Shown: one piece after another, positions 1 through 11,935 of the stretch | How positions within the stretch are numbered: position 1 is the stretch's first letter | Layout: every line of letters begins with the position of its first letter | Source of the DNA: Occallatibacter sp. | GTDB lineage: Bacteria > Acidobacteriota > Terriglobia > Terriglobales > Acidobacteriaceae | DNA length: 48,458 nt | Direction of reading: 5' to 3' | Assembly (NCBI GenBank): GCA_017883405.1 | Contig: JADGNO010000044.1 | Coordinates: 1 to 48,458, forward strand | Notes under the pieces: generated by a model | Told to the model about the DNA's origin: nothing | What the model saw: only the letters and a program-made list of their open reading frames with translations | Database searches by the model: none | Made by a program: the position numbers and the translations under genes

Positions 1-626
1 ATACCGAAGCCGAGCTTGCCGGGCAACAGCAGCTCTCCAACGGCCGCGCGTGTGTCGGCGTTGATCACGGCAATGCTTGAATTGACTTCGGTCCTGTCGC
101 GCTCTGCCCGCTGCCGAGGCTCACGCCGGGTCGGTGTCGGACCGCTGCTGCAGCTTGCCTGCGAACCGTCTGCCGCATCCGGAGGAATCGTGCAGATGGC
201 AAACAACAGATTGCTTCGTGGATCGAAAACCAGCGCGTTGGGGTTGGGAACTGTAGGGATCGTCGCCACAATTTCCAGAGAACCTCGGTCGAACACCTTC
301 ACATTGTTCGCAGGACCGTCGCTGATGTAGCCAAAATTTCCGCTGCTATCGAAGGTGATGGAATGAGCCTCGCGCAGCCCGGTAATCTGGCCAACCAGCG
401 TTCCGGTTTTTACATCAACCACCTGCACGGCGGACCCGTGCGCAATAAATAACCGCTGCGCATTTGCGTCCATGGTGAGGTAACCCCATGAGCCAACGCC
501 GCCAATCAACCAGGTGTTTCTAATGGAAAAAGGATTGCTGGAAAGCGTAGTGGCGATGGGCACCTCGGCCTGCTGCGCGCTGAGTGAGACGCAGGCAAGC
601 AGCCAAAGCGAAACAAGTCTATGCAC
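1..626 (-). CDS. Secreted YncE/YVTN-type beta-propeller protein (3' end outside window)
   Basis: This frame is open from a GTG at 626 (complement) to the window edge. The GTG is preceded by AGGAGC at good spacing. The product begins with a short signal peptide (HRLVSLWLLACVSLSAQQ) and continues with blade-like repeats typical of cytochrome-D1/YncE propellers, such as RLFIAHGSAVQVVDVKTG, HSITFDSSGNFGYISDG, NNVKVFDRGSLEIVATIP and NALVFDPRSNLLFAIC. About 208 residues are visible. Such proteins are exported and usually act in binding or unknown roles; no catalytic residue can be assigned. A charged insert (TRREPRQRAERDRTE) interrupts a blade. It lies 74 bp downstream of ftsK in the same direction but is probably not functionally linked to it. 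Confidence 0.8.
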   Translation of the reverse strand, partial: MHRLVSLWLLACVSLSAQQAEVPIATTLSSNPFSIRNTWLIGGVGSWGYLTMDANAQRLFIAHGSAVQVVDVKTGTLVGQITGLREAHSITFDSSGNFGYISDGPANNVKVFDRGSLEIVATIPTVPNPNALVFDPRSNLLFAICTIPPDAADGSQASCSSGPTPTRREPRQRAERDRTEVNSSIAVINADTRAAVGELLLPGKLGFG

Positions 627-700
627 GGCAGGCAGCTCCTGATAGATAGATGCATCAGGGCATGGCACCGCTCATCAATTGTGCGCGGTGGAGTGCGGTA

Positions 701-3361
<2,661 letters not shown>

Positions 3362-3483
3362 GACGGGGCTTTTCCGCACCCGGTCCGCCGCGCATCAGAT
3401 TCCGGAACAAGCCGGTCGTAGCGGCGGAATAAACTCCCGGAGCAGCTTATATTATCGGCGTCGATGAAGGCGGCTTTGCTGCC

Positions 3484-3520
3484 AAACAAAGCAGGGGGAA
3501 CCATGCTATGGACCCCCTGC
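3484..3520 (-). terminator. Rho-independent terminator after uppP
   Basis: Read on the minus strand, a GC-rich stem (GCAGGGGG pairing with CCCCCTGC, extended by CCAT/ATGG around a small loop) is followed by TTTGTTT. It starts 27 bp past the uppP stop codon and would end the lyase-SH3-uppP transcript before ftsK. Confidence 0.75.
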
Positions 3521-3546
3521 GCGGGTTGCTTCAAATTGCGGGAAAA

Positions 3547-4416
3547 TCAGGCGCCCAGGAACTTTGCTCCCCAGAGCAGAAGTGCGCTGCCGAGCACAAT
3601 GCGATAGAAAGCAAAAATCGCAAACCCATGCTTGCGCACCCAGTAAAGAAACCACTCCACCACGCCGTAAGCGACCACGAACGAAACCACCATCCCGATC
3701 AGCAGCACAATCCAGCGCTCGCCGTTCATCGAAACCTCCGCAGCGGCTCCGGCGCCTGCATGGCCGTGCACAGTTTTGATGAAGTCCCAGGCAGTGGCTG
3801 CCACCATGGTCGGAATCGAAAGCAGGAAGCTGAATTCGAGCGCCGCGGGCCGGCTCAACCCGGCAATCTGTCCGGCCGCGATGGTAGACATGGAACGCGA
3901 CACACCGGGGAATACCGCCGAAAGCGTCTGGCAAAGGCCAATCCAAATGCCCTGCCCCAGGCTCATTTTCTCAACCTCGTTGATATCGGCCTCGTAGCGG
4001 CTGGTCCGCCAGTCCACCAGCCACATCACAATACCGCCGATCAGCAGCGCCAGCGACATCGCAGTCAAGCTGCCCAGGTTACGCTCGCTCCATTTATGCA
4101 GCAGCAGAGCCGGAACTGATGTGCAGACAAAAGCCGCCAGCGTAATCGTGACAGGATGGTTCGACCAGGTGTGCCGCCCGTCGTCTCCCTCGGGAAAGCT
4201 GCGAATGAAGTCGATGATGCGCTCCAGAAACAGCAGCATCAGCGCCAGAATCGCGCCAAACTGGATGACGATCGTGTACATCTTCCAGTACGCGTCGTTC
4301 AACGGAATCCGCATCAGTGCTTCAGTTATGCGCAGGTGAGCGGTGGAACTAACGGGGAGGAATTCGGTCAGTCCCTCCACGATCCCAAGAATGATGGACT
4401 CAATATACGTGCTCAA
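3547..4416 (-). CDS. uppP: Undecaprenyl-diphosphatase UppP (BacA family)
   Basis: This integral membrane phosphatase recycles undecaprenyl pyrophosphate to the monophosphate carrier used for peptidoglycan and O-antigen synthesis; overexpression gives bacitracin resistance in known cases. The N-terminal signature GIVEGLTEFLPVSSTAHL and the second motif FPGVSRSMSTIAAGQIAGLSR are both present, with about eight hydrophobic segments over 289 aa, the usual family length. The family normally starts a few residues before the IESIILGIVEG motif, which favours the TTG at 4416; the frame is also open to a TTG at 4434, and neither has a strong ribosome site. It is the last gene of a minus-strand run and is followed by a hairpin terminator. 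Confidence 0.94.
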   Translation of the reverse strand: MSTYIESIILGIVEGLTEFLPVSSTAHLRITEALMRIPLNDAYWKMYTIVIQFGAILALMLLFLERIIDFIRSFPEGDDGRHTWSNHPVTITLAAFVCTSVPALLLHKWSERNLGSLTAMSLALLIGGIVMWLVDWRTSRYEADINEVEKMSLGQGIWIGLCQTLSAVFPGVSRSMSTIAAGQIAGLSRPAALEFSFLLSIPTMVAATAWDFIKTVHGHAGAGAAAEVSMNGERWIVLLIGMVVSFVVAYGVVEWFLYWVRKHGFAIFAFYRIVLGSALLLWGAKFLGA

Positions 4417-4476
4417 GAAGCCCCCGGCTTGCAATTACGATTCACCAGAGCGCGCATCACGGAGGGGGCCCGCGGT

Positions 4477-5493
4477 CTACTGCTGGTCGATACCGTACAC
4501 AGGAATGCCTTCATCCAATTTGTACACCAGAGCGCCCGCCCTCCAGGAATAATCTGAAGTGCCAAATTTATCTTTCATGCGCCCATACAGTTCTTTGGCA
4601 TGGTTTTTAGCCTTCGCAGCCTTGCCGTCGTTGCCATCGGCCGTGTACATGTCGTTCAAAACCGCCTGCCTGTAAATGGCCTGGTAGAGCGCCAGGGCAG
4701 TTCGCGGACCGTCAGGGTGCTCCTGGGTGTACTTTTCGTAGATGTCCGACTCTTTTTCGGGACACTGCACCTGTCCCTGCCAGTCGCCGCACAGCTTGTT
4801 GTCGATCAGTTCAAAGGCGGCCAGGTCTGCCCAACGGGTGCCGGGAAACATCTTGATCACCTTCTTCATTTCGTCATCGTCCATCTGCTCGCGCATGTAA
4901 GCATCTTTCTCTTTGGACGAGCGCAAGGTGGAGAAATCGGATTTTTGCAGTTGCCACTGAATATCTGCGGATCGCCATGCCGCTTCGCCTGCGAGGGGCG
5001 AGTTGGGATACATCTCAGCAACTCGCCGGTAAAGCAAGCGCGCAACTTTGGCCGCATTGATCGGGCCGCGCGGATCAGAGGCCGATGCTTCTTCACTGGC
5101 CGCCGCACCCATCAGAATCTGGTCGCCGTTAGCGGTAGTCTCAATGACCACCCCTTTGGCCTGCATCCACCCGGAGATCGGCGGCGGGGCCTGATCATCG
5201 CCAATCACCGGCGTGTCGCGGCTTTCGTGCACCTCTTCGATATCGGTGTTGGCGTAGACGCGAATCCACGCGCCGCTATGATCGGAAACCACCAGTTCGC
5301 GGCCCGGCTGCACACGGTCCACCTTTTGCGAATCGGCGCTGGGAGTAACGTACAGCCAGGTAACGCGCAACGCAGTTGCGCGCGGACCCGCCATCGGCTT
5401 TACAAGCTGCGGCTTCTTGTCAGCCAGCGCCGGCAGGGCGGCACACAGCAGAACCAGCGCCAGGGCGCGGGATGCGGCGATTTGGGGCTTCAT
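4477..5493 (-). CDS. Secreted SH3-domain and helical-repeat protein, function unknown
   Basis: The product is about 338 aa. It starts with a clear Sec signal peptide (SRALALVLLCAALPALA, cleavage near ADKKP). Residues about 40-110 look like a bacterial SH3 fold (LRVTWLYVTPSADSQKVDRV, then ELVVSDHSGAWIRVYA). The rest is alpha-helical with tetratricopeptide-like features (AARLLYRRVAEMYPNSPLAGEAAWRSADI, YEKYTQEHPDGPRTALALYQAIY), recalling periplasmic YbgF/BamD-type scaffolds. It probably acts in the periplasm as a binding or scaffold protein. The start is taken as MKPQIAAS at 5493; an ATG at 5508 would add five residues. Its stop lies 60 bp before the uppP start, so an operon with uppP is likely. 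Confidence 0.82.
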   Translation of the reverse strand: MKPQIAASRALALVLLCAALPALADKKPQLVKPMAGPRATALRVTWLYVTPSADSQKVDRVQPGRELVVSDHSGAWIRVYANTDIEEVHESRDTPVIGDDQAPPPISGWMQAKGVVIETTANGDQILMGAAASEEASASDPRGPINAAKVARLLYRRVAEMYPNSPLAGEAAWRSADIQWQLQKSDFSTLRSSKEKDAYMREQMDDDEMKKVIKMFPGTRWADLAAFELIDNKLCGDWQGQVQCPEKESDIYEKYTQEHPDGPRTALALYQAIYRQAVLNDMYTADGNDGKAAKAKNHAKELYGRMKDKFGTSDYSWRAGALVYKLDEGIPVYGIDQQ

Positions 5494-5541
5494 CACAGCT
5501 AAAATCATATTCGAACGACGCGGCTATGCGCTTCGACGCGG

Positions 5542-6543
5542 TTATGCGCTTTCTGTGAGCACCCGGGCCAGCATTACCGGGTCAACATTACCGCCGCTCA
5601 CCACCGCCGCAGCCTTCCGGTAGGCAGGCAATTCGGCGCCGTGGAAAAGCAAAGCTGCTACCGGCACCGCGCCGCTGGGCTCGGGAACAAGGCGCGTGGC
5701 GGCAACAATGGCGCGCATGGCGGCGCGAATCTCCGCTTCCGTGACGGTAATAATGCCATCCACAAATGCCTGGATGTGGGCAAAGTTGCGCACCCCAACA
5801 CTTTGCGTGCGCAGGCCGTCGGCAATGGTGCGGCTGGTCAGTTCGGCTTCCCAGGTAACAATCTTGCCTGTTCTGAAACTCTCAGCAGTATCGCCGGCAA
5901 GTTCAGGCTCAACACCAAACACCTTGGTCTGCGGGCGCAATTGCTTCACCGCCGCGGCCACTCCGCTAAGCAGCCCGCCGCCGCTCACCGGCGTCAGCAA
6001 TAGATCTACGTCCGGCCATTCTTCCATGATTTCCAGGCCGCATGTGCCTTGGCCGGCGATGATCTGCTCATCGTCATAAGGAGGCACTACAACATATCCA
6101 TGCTCGCGCACCAGTTCTTCGGCTACGGCAAGGCGCTCGCTCGATGCGGGACCGACATCAACCACCTCGGCGCCAAAGGAAAGCGTTGCAGCACGTTTGA
6201 TCGCCGGCGCATTCGACGGCATGATGATGACGGCCTTCGCTCCCACTTCGCGCGCCGCATAGGCCACAGCTTGTGCGTGGTTGCCGCTGGAATACGTGAT
6301 GACTCCGCGCCTGATCTCGTCCGGCGTAAGCTGAAGAATTTTATTTGCCGCGCCGCGCATTTTGAATGCGCCAATGGGCTGCAGGCTCTCAGCCTTCAGA
6401 CGAATCTCCTTGCCCGTGCCGTATCCAGACAAGCCGGGAAATGCGGCGCGCACCAGCGGTGTGCGAACGGCAATGTGCGCAATCCGTTTCGCTGCCCCGC
6501 GAATAGTTTCGAGATCGACCAGGATGCTTACTTCAGAATTCAT
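5542..6543 (-). CDS. PLP-dependent threonine ammonia-lyase / serine racemase-type enzyme
   Basis: This is a fold-type II PLP enzyme of 333 aa that most likely deaminates L-threonine to 2-oxobutanoate, or L-serine to pyruvate. The Schiff-base lysine lies in PIGAFKMRGAANKI, the asparagine loop is SSGNHAQAVAYAA, and the phosphate-binding Gly loop is PVSGGGLLSGVAAA. There is no C-terminal ACT regulatory domain, so it resembles the short catabolic TdcB or serine-racemase/hydroxyaspartate-dehydratase enzymes and not the feedback-regulated biosynthetic IlvA. The exact substrate cannot be decided from motifs. The frame is open far upstream, but MNSEVSILVDLETI at 6543 fits the family N-terminus. An array of 16-bp palindromic repeats begins about 50 bp upstream. 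Confidence 0.88.
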   Translation of the reverse strand: MNSEVSILVDLETIRGAAKRIAHIAVRTPLVRAAFPGLSGYGTGKEIRLKAESLQPIGAFKMRGAANKILQLTPDEIRRGVITYSSGNHAQAVAYAAREVGAKAVIIMPSNAPAIKRAATLSFGAEVVDVGPASSERLAVAEELVREHGYVVVPPYDDEQIIAGQGTCGLEIMEEWPDVDLLLTPVSGGGLLSGVAAAVKQLRPQTKVFGVEPELAGDTAESFRTGKIVTWEAELTSRTIADGLRTQSVGVRNFAHIQAFVDGIITVTEAEIRAAMRAIVAATRLVPEPSGAVPVAALLFHGAELPAYRKAAAVVSGGNVDPVMLARVLTESA

Positions 6544-6591
6544 AGTTGGCCCTTCGCCGCAGACGCTTGACTCACTCCGCCGCGCAACCTG

Positions 6592-6672
6592 ACAGCTTCG
6601 TGCGCGAACAACTTCGCGCACGAACAGTATCGCGCACCAGACAGCTTCGCGCACGAACAGCTTCGCGCGCGA
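6592..6672. repeat. Five tandem copies of a 16-bp palindromic repeat
   Basis: Five head-to-tail units with consensus ACAGCTTCGCGCACGA are read directly: 6592-6607, 6608-6623, 6624-6640 (17 bp, degenerate), 6641-6656 and 6657-6672. Each unit carries a core of the type TTCGYGCRCGAA. In the last unit TTCGCGCGCGAA is a perfect 12-bp palindrome, and the core of unit 1 is the exact reverse complement of the core of units 2 and 4. The array sits in the presumed 5' region of the lyase gene. Confidence 0.9.
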
Positions 6673-6702
6673 ACTACGCACCGCCTCACACGAATCCTCG
6701 AT

Positions 6703-6742
6703 AGAAAACAAAAGCGCGGCAGCCGAAGCCGCCGCGCCTTGT
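6703..6742 (-). terminator. Rho-independent terminator with UUCG loop after the TonB-dependent receptor
   Basis: On the minus strand GCGCGGCGGC, loop TTCG, GCTGCCGCGC forms a 10-bp stem with one G-U pair and the very stable UUCG tetraloop, followed by TTTTGTTTT. It begins about 20 bp beyond the receptor stop codon. Confidence 0.9.
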
Positions 6743-6761
6743 GTTTTGAAGCAGTCGCCAG

Positions 6762-9700
6762 TTAGAACGTCAACTTGGCTGAAACCTGCAATTGACGTGG
6801 ACCGTACAGCGCGTTGTTGGTACCGCTCGTCACGCCGAACGTGTTGAGGCCGGTGCCGGTAAAGGGCTGGAAGCAGCCCTGCACCGCCGAACCGCTCGGC
6901 GCAGAAGCGGGGAGAGGACAAATTGGGTTTGGATTCTGAACAGTCGGTGCAGCCGCCGAAGTATACGTTGAGTAGGTTGAGTTCACGCCAGTAACAATGG
7001 TGTGATTCAGTGCGTTGAAGGCTTCACCTACTATCTGGAATGTGATGTTGTCGTGGATCGGGATGTCCCGCGTGATGCGGAAATCAACGTTGTTGAAGCC
7101 AGGCATATATATGCTGTTGCGGCCGATGTACGGCGGACGACCGCTCGTGGGACCACCTGAACCAGAGCTAATGGCGCCACCATAAATGCCGCTGTCATCG
7201 GCATAGCTGGTTGCGCTGGTCGCCCCGGAGTAGATGGTGCCGCTCACGCCCAGGAAGATCGGCTGGCCGCCCGAGGCAATCTCGTCTCCAGAGAAGGCGA
7301 AATCATTCACGAGCAGCTTCATCAATTTGTTGCCCGGCATGAGATTTGGCTTGTAGTAGAACGTCAACGTAAAGCGGTTGCGGATGTCGATATCCGACGG
7401 TCCGTTATCAGCTTTAATGTTGTTCGGGTCCAGCGGCACATCGCCACCGTAGAAGGTGCCGTTTGTGCCGCCCACCTGGCCGGTATCTGTTGCATGTGCC
7501 CAGGTGTAGTTCGCCAGGAACTCAAGCCCGTTTGCAAATGGGCGGCGAACCGTGACCGCCATCGAGTTGTACCAGGTATTTGCCACGCTGAAGCCGGTAT
7601 TGAAGGTGGCTAATTGTGAAGAATCGTTCTGGGGCTTGCCCGTTACCACGTAGCGCCGGTCCGACGGCAGGTAGACGGGAACCGTCAACTGCTTCTGCAC
7701 GGCGCCAGTGGAACTTATTATGTTGTAGCTGCGAACTCCGCTCGGCTTCTGGCCGATCAGCTGCGCATCCACAAACACCGGCAAGCGCATACCGCGCGTA
7801 CCAACATAGCCGACCGTGAGTGAAAGCTTTCCGGGCAGGGCCTGCTCAACCGAAAGCGACGCTTCATGCGAATACGGAGGAACAAAGTTCGGATCGAGGC
7901 CGTGAAAGCTCTGCGAACCTACCTTTGTCGGGCCGTTGACCGCCGGTGCAGCGCCGCCAGTCGGATGAAGTGATCCACTGATCGACGGACCGGTCGGCTG
8001 GAATGGCACATTGGGATACTGCAGGAACGAGGACGTGCTGGGCACCGTTGCGCATTTTGAAGTCTGTCCGGGCGGCGGTGGTCCGACACTCGAAATGCAG
8101 CCGCTGTAGTTGTAGTTGATCTGTACAACACCGTTTTCCACCCGCATCGCGTAGTATGTGCTGCCCTGGTTCAGACCAGAGAAGATTCCGTAGCCGCCAC
8201 GAACCACTGTGCCCGGTACCGGGTTCCATGAAAAGCCCAAACGAGGTTGAGCGCGGTTCAGAACATTCTTGATCGTCTGCGTGTATTGCGTAGAGATTGG
8301 TGCGTAGTTGTTGTTGATCAGGCCCGGCGGAGGCGTAATCTGCACATCGTACCGGCCGCCAAGGTTCAACGTGAGCTTCGGAGCAATCTTCCAGGTGTCT
8401 TCAAAGAAGCCGTCGTACATGTTCATCCAGAAGTTGTCGTTACCCTGCGTTCCGGCCTTGGTATTGACCACATCGACCGTCTGTACAAACGAGTTGTAGT
8501 GGTAACCGGCATATGGATCGGTATCGCCGGCCTGGCCCTGGAATGCGTCCAGAATCCAATCCTGGAAGTTGGCAGTGTTATTGGCATCACCATAGCCATA
8601 GATGCCGCCACCCTGGAACAGATTGATCATGATCTCATGAATATTGTTCCAATCTCCGCCGAACTTGAAGGTGTGCTTGCCGGCGACTTTTGAAAACACG
8701 TCGCTGATCTGAATACGATGCTCATCGGGCTCGGCAATACGGGGCAATGCGTTGGGCATACCAAAGGTAAACGCACCCATGTTGATGCTCGGTCCCGGAG
8801 CATTCGCACCGGCTACTTCAAGATCACGTCCCCACTGCCCATGCAGATTGTTTACAGCGGTTGGCGAAAGCACCATCGTCCAGCCACCAACCGCGAAGCG
8901 CTCGTGATAGTGCGTGGGCGCGTTGGTTGAAGGCGAGCTGTTTGAGAACGTGTTCGCAGGGCTGTAGCCGTAGGTGCTGTCAAAGTCCGCCCAGTTAAAG
9001 TCCCCAAACGCATCGTTCTTATCGTTGATGTGATAGTCGAGGCGCGGGAAGAAAAGATTCTGCTTGGCAAAGCGACCAGGAGGCGCCTGGCCAGGGGCGA
9101 TGTTGGCCGTGTTCATCAGGAACGTAATACCCGCCGTGCATTGGGTAGAGGAGATGAACTGCGTGGGGTTACTGGCTGGAGCCGTGTAAAAGGGGTTTGA
9201 GGCTGTCGGACACTGATACGGGGTAATCAAGCTCGTATTCTTCGTCGAATCGTAAACACCGGAAGGCGTGAGCGAGAAGGTGCTCGTGGTGGTATACAGA
9301 ACGCGACCGACACGATGGAACCCGTCATAGGTGAAGAAGTAGAAGAGCTTGTTCTTGATGAGCGGGCCGCCAATTGAACCGCCAAAAGACTGCTGTTGAT
9401 GAATGGGCTGCGTCAACAGGAACTTGTTTCCATTGTTATGCAGTGCCTGGTACTTGTTGTACGGGTCGAGCGCGTTGAGGTCCGGATAACGCAACGAGTA
9501 GAAGAGATCGGCGTGCAGTGCATTCGAGCCGCTCTTGGTGATTGCGTTCACCTGGCCGCCGGCCGCCTGGCCGAATTCCGCCGAGTAGTTCGAAGCCTCA
9601 GCCTGAAACTCTTTGATCGAGTCGAGCGAGTAGACATACGGGGCGCCGCTGGCACGTCCGCGTGCTTCTGAGAACAACATCTGGTTATTATTGGCGCCGT

Positions 9701-10289
9701 CAACGTAGTTCTGGTTGTACAGGCCGCTGATGCCGTGGAAGCTCACCATGCCGCTGCCGCCGTCCTGCACGACGTTGGGAGTGAGAAGCACAAAGCCGCT
9801 CCAGTTGCGGGCACTTACCGGCATGTTCTGCAACAGGTGCTGATCGAATTGCTGCGAAACTTCCGTCTTCTGCAAGTCCAGAATTTCGCTCTGCGCTGCG
9901 ACTTCAACCGTGGTGCTTTCCGTGCTCACCTTGAGCGTCAGGTTGATCGTTAGCGCCTGGCCGACCAGCAGGGTAAGATTGCTCGCTTCTACCTTGCCAA
10001 AACTGGCCGCAGTAGCTCCAACCTTGTAGTGCCCCGGCAAAAGGAATGGGGCAGTATAAAGTCCGGAATCATTTGTCTTGTAGTCGTGAGAAACGCCAGT
10101 ATCGGTGTTAGTCACGGTCACCGATGCTCCCGGAATAACAGCCGCGGATACATCAGAAACTGTCCCGTTAATGGTGCCGGCGCCCGCAGTCTGTGCTGCA
10201 GTTGGCACGCCGGAGAGGGTTAGAAGCAACGCCGCCAGGGCAAGCACGGCAAGACAAGTGTAGGGACACCGGTTCCGTTGCATTTTCAT
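6762..10289 (-). CDS. Oar-like TonB-dependent outer-membrane receptor
   Basis: This is a 1175-aa outer-membrane protein of the large CarboxypepD_reg/Oar class that is highly expanded in Acidobacteriota. It has a signal peptide (CLAVLALAALLLTLSGVPTAAQ), then a carboxypeptidase-regulatory-like beta-sandwich at about 35-125 (GTINGTVSDVSAAVIPGASVTV). The plug (about 130-260) keeps the class hallmarks FHGISGLYNQNYVDGANNN, SIKEFQAEASNYSAEFGQAA and GGQVNAITKSGSNALHADLFY. The remaining 900 residues are beta-barrel strands, ending in LQVSAKLTF with a terminal aromatic as in outer-membrane barrels. The substrate is unknown; homologues are thought to import oligosaccharides or peptides. GGAGAG lies 8 nt before the ATG. 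The gene is monocistronic with its own strong terminator. Confidence 0.93.
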   Translation of the reverse strand: MKMQRNRCPYTCLAVLALAALLLTLSGVPTAAQTAGAGTINGTVSDVSAAVIPGASVTVTNTDTGVSHDYKTNDSGLYTAPFLLPGHYKVGATAASFGKVEASNLTLLVGQALTINLTLKVSTESTTVEVAAQSEILDLQKTEVSQQFDQHLLQNMPVSARNWSGFVLLTPNVVQDGGSGMVSFHGISGLYNQNYVDGANNNQMLFSEARGRASGAPYVYSLDSIKEFQAEASNYSAEFGQAAGGQVNAITKSGSNALHADLFYSLRYPDLNALDPYNKYQALHNNGNKFLLTQPIHQQQSFGGSIGGPLIKNKLFYFFTYDGFHRVGRVLYTTTSTFSLTPSGVYDSTKNTSLITPYQCPTASNPFYTAPASNPTQFISSTQCTAGITFLMNTANIAPGQAPPGRFAKQNLFFPRLDYHINDKNDAFGDFNWADFDSTYGYSPANTFSNSSPSTNAPTHYHERFAVGGWTMVLSPTAVNNLHGQWGRDLEVAGANAPGPSINMGAFTFGMPNALPRIAEPDEHRIQISDVFSKVAGKHTFKFGGDWNNIHEIMINLFQGGGIYGYGDANNTANFQDWILDAFQGQAGDTDPYAGYHYNSFVQTVDVVNTKAGTQGNDNFWMNMYDGFFEDTWKIAPKLTLNLGGRYDVQITPPPGLINNNYAPISTQYTQTIKNVLNRAQPRLGFSWNPVPGTVVRGGYGIFSGLNQGSTYYAMRVENGVVQINYNYSGCISSVGPPPPGQTSKCATVPSTSSFLQYPNVPFQPTGPSISGSLHPTGGAAPAVNGPTKVGSQSFHGLDPNFVPPYSHEASLSVEQALPGKLSLTVGYVGTRGMRLPVFVDAQLIGQKPSGVRSYNIISSTGAVQKQLTVPVYLPSDRRYVVTGKPQNDSSQLATFNTGFSVANTWYNSMAVTVRRPFANGLEFLANYTWAHATDTGQVGGTNGTFYGGDVPLDPNNIKADNGPSDIDIRNRFTLTFYYKPNLMPGNKLMKLLVNDFAFSGDEIASGGQPIFLGVSGTIYSGATSATSYADDSGIYGGAISSGSGGPTSGRPPYIGRNSIYMPGFNNVDFRITRDIPIHDNITFQIVGEAFNALNHTIVTGVNSTYSTYTSAAAPTVQNPNPICPLPASAPSGSAVQGCFQPFTGTGLNTFGVTSGTNNALYGPRQLQVSAKLTF

Positions 10290-10649
10290 GTCAATGGCTC
10301 TCCAGGGAAATGTTTAGGTAAGAATCAGGAATGCTCTAATCGTAGCACGCTTCCTGCTTGAACTTATTAAATTAGTGTCATTCGAAACGCGTAAAGATGG
10401 CATGAGGAAACGCACGCTCCAACGCGCGAATCGCCGTTAATGACGCGGGGTTCGCAATCTGCGACTGAAAGTAAATCGATGTTGTTGCGCTCAACAAAGG
10501 GCGGGCCGTATTACAGCCTTATCAATGCCGCGTTACATCGAAGCAACGCCCATCCGATGGCGCGCCGAGCATGTGGAAAATCAGCCTGAAACCTTGTGAC
10601 AAGCTCAATGAACTCGCCCACTTGCCGTTTTAAATATGGCCCGCCGGTT
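10290..10649. other. Intergenic region, 360 bp
   Basis: This stretch separates the FtsX-like permease from the receptor. Apart from the candidate receptor promoter, no credible gene, hairpin terminator or repeat was seen. The expected ABC ATPase or membrane-fusion partner of the permease is not encoded here. Confidence 0.6.
10366..10395 (-). promoter_or_regulatory. Candidate sigma-70 promoter for the TonB-dependent receptor
   Basis: Minus-strand TTTACG (10390-10395) and TTTAAT (10366-10371) are separated by 18 bp. The -10 matches five of six consensus bases, the -35 fewer. This would give a leader of about 70 nt. It is the best match in this intergenic region but is only a visual call. Confidence 0.35.
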
Positions 10650-11753
10650 CTACTCGTATGCCAGCGCGTCTATCGGATCTTTGCGCGCCGCCATAAACGC
10701 CGGATACAGCGCACCGCATATCGAACCGGCAAAGGCAATCAGCGCACCATAGACCATCCACGCCGCCGTCAGTTCAAAGTTGAATGTCGGAAATTTCAGC
10801 GCCAGAACTCCGCGTACTCCAAATGTTGCGCAAATGCCAAGAATCACTCCGGCAATCGAAAGCAGGCCCGTCTCTCTCAGCACCACAGTCACAATCGCCA
10901 TCTTCGACGCGCCAAGTGACTTCAAAATGCCGATCTCGCGGGTGCGTTCCAGAACCGCTGTATACATCGACTGAAAAATGACCAGGAATCCTACGATGAC
11001 CGCGATGGAAATCACTACATTCAGCGCAAGATTGAAACCGGGGAATCGCGATGGTGTGTAAAGAGAGATAATTTCACTCATCGTATTCACACGGTAGCCA
11101 TCAAGACCGCGCGTCGAATGAATTTCGTTCATGATGAGCGGATCGTTTGCCGGTGTATCTGCTTTCAGATAAATTACCGTGGCCTTGCCATCAGATCCGA
11201 TCAACTGCCCCATCGTGTCGATTGGAATCAGCTTTCGGCCTCCCTTGCCGCTTTCGACAATGCCGCAAATCCTGAATGCGTGATTCAGGACCGTGATGCT
11301 GTCGCCAACGTGATAGACCGGGCCGGCATGCGCAAATACATCGTCAACGATTGCGTCGTTGGGTCCTGTGAAGGGACCACCCTCAAGAAACTGGAACGGT
11401 TTCAGTGCGTCGTATGTCTTGAAGTCAATGCCGTAAAGAATTTCGACGGATCCCGTCATTGAAAAATTTGAAATCACCGGGGCCGCGACCGCGACATGCG
11501 GCAGAGTGGCAAGAAATGGAGCCAGCTTGACCGAAATCGGCGCGCCGCTCACGCCATTCATAAAGCTGGAATTCGACGGGCTCACCACCAGGTCCGCGCC
11601 AATTCCGTTGGTGCGCTCCTTCTGGTCGTTCAGCATGCCCATGAAGACGCCCACAATCGACAGGATCATAACCACTTCGATAGCTACCGCAAGTACGCTG
11701 ATAACGGAGCGCAAAGGACGGTGAATCAGATTGGCGAAGATGAGTTTATTCAT
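10650..11753 (-). CDS. FtsX/MacB-type ABC transporter permease
   Basis: This 367-aa inner-membrane protein has the MacB-PCD plus FtsX arrangement. There is one N-terminal transmembrane helix (SVISVLAVAIEVVMILSIVGVFMGML), a periplasmic domain at about 45-245, and three C-terminal helices with the class motif AVLERTREIGILKSLGASKMAIVTVVLRE. It ends PAFMAARKDPIDALAYE, a typical FtsX-family C-terminus. Relatives act in mechanotransmission or in export of lipids, peptides or drugs, together with a LolD/MacB-like ATPase. No ATPase or fusion-protein gene is adjacent, so it is an orphan within this window. No clear ribosome site precedes the ATG. Confidence 0.9.
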   Translation of the reverse strand: MNKLIFANLIHRPLRSVISVLAVAIEVVMILSIVGVFMGMLNDQKERTNGIGADLVVSPSNSSFMNGVSGAPISVKLAPFLATLPHVAVAAPVISNFSMTGSVEILYGIDFKTYDALKPFQFLEGGPFTGPNDAIVDDVFAHAGPVYHVGDSITVLNHAFRICGIVESGKGGRKLIPIDTMGQLIGSDGKATVIYLKADTPANDPLIMNEIHSTRGLDGYRVNTMSEIISLYTPSRFPGFNLALNVVISIAVIVGFLVIFQSMYTAVLERTREIGILKSLGASKMAIVTVVLRETGLLSIAGVILGICATFGVRGVLALKFPTFNFELTAAWMVYGALIAFAGSICGALYPAFMAARKDPIDALAYE

Positions 11754-11935
11754 TCGGTTTCAGTTGCAGTCTTCTCCGTCTTTCAGGTTAACAGCCATGC
11801 CACATTTTGGGTGTTGCGCCCAGATTGGGAGTCGGAACACACTGTTTCCCATACGCTGAGCAATGTCAGGCAGTAATCAGCAGATGTAACCAACTAGTAA
11901 CTTGCTGAAAATAAAGGAAGAGCCTGTTAATAGTT

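Noticed and set aside
6592-6672. CRISPR array
   Set aside because: Units are directly adjacent with no spacers, and there are no cas genes.
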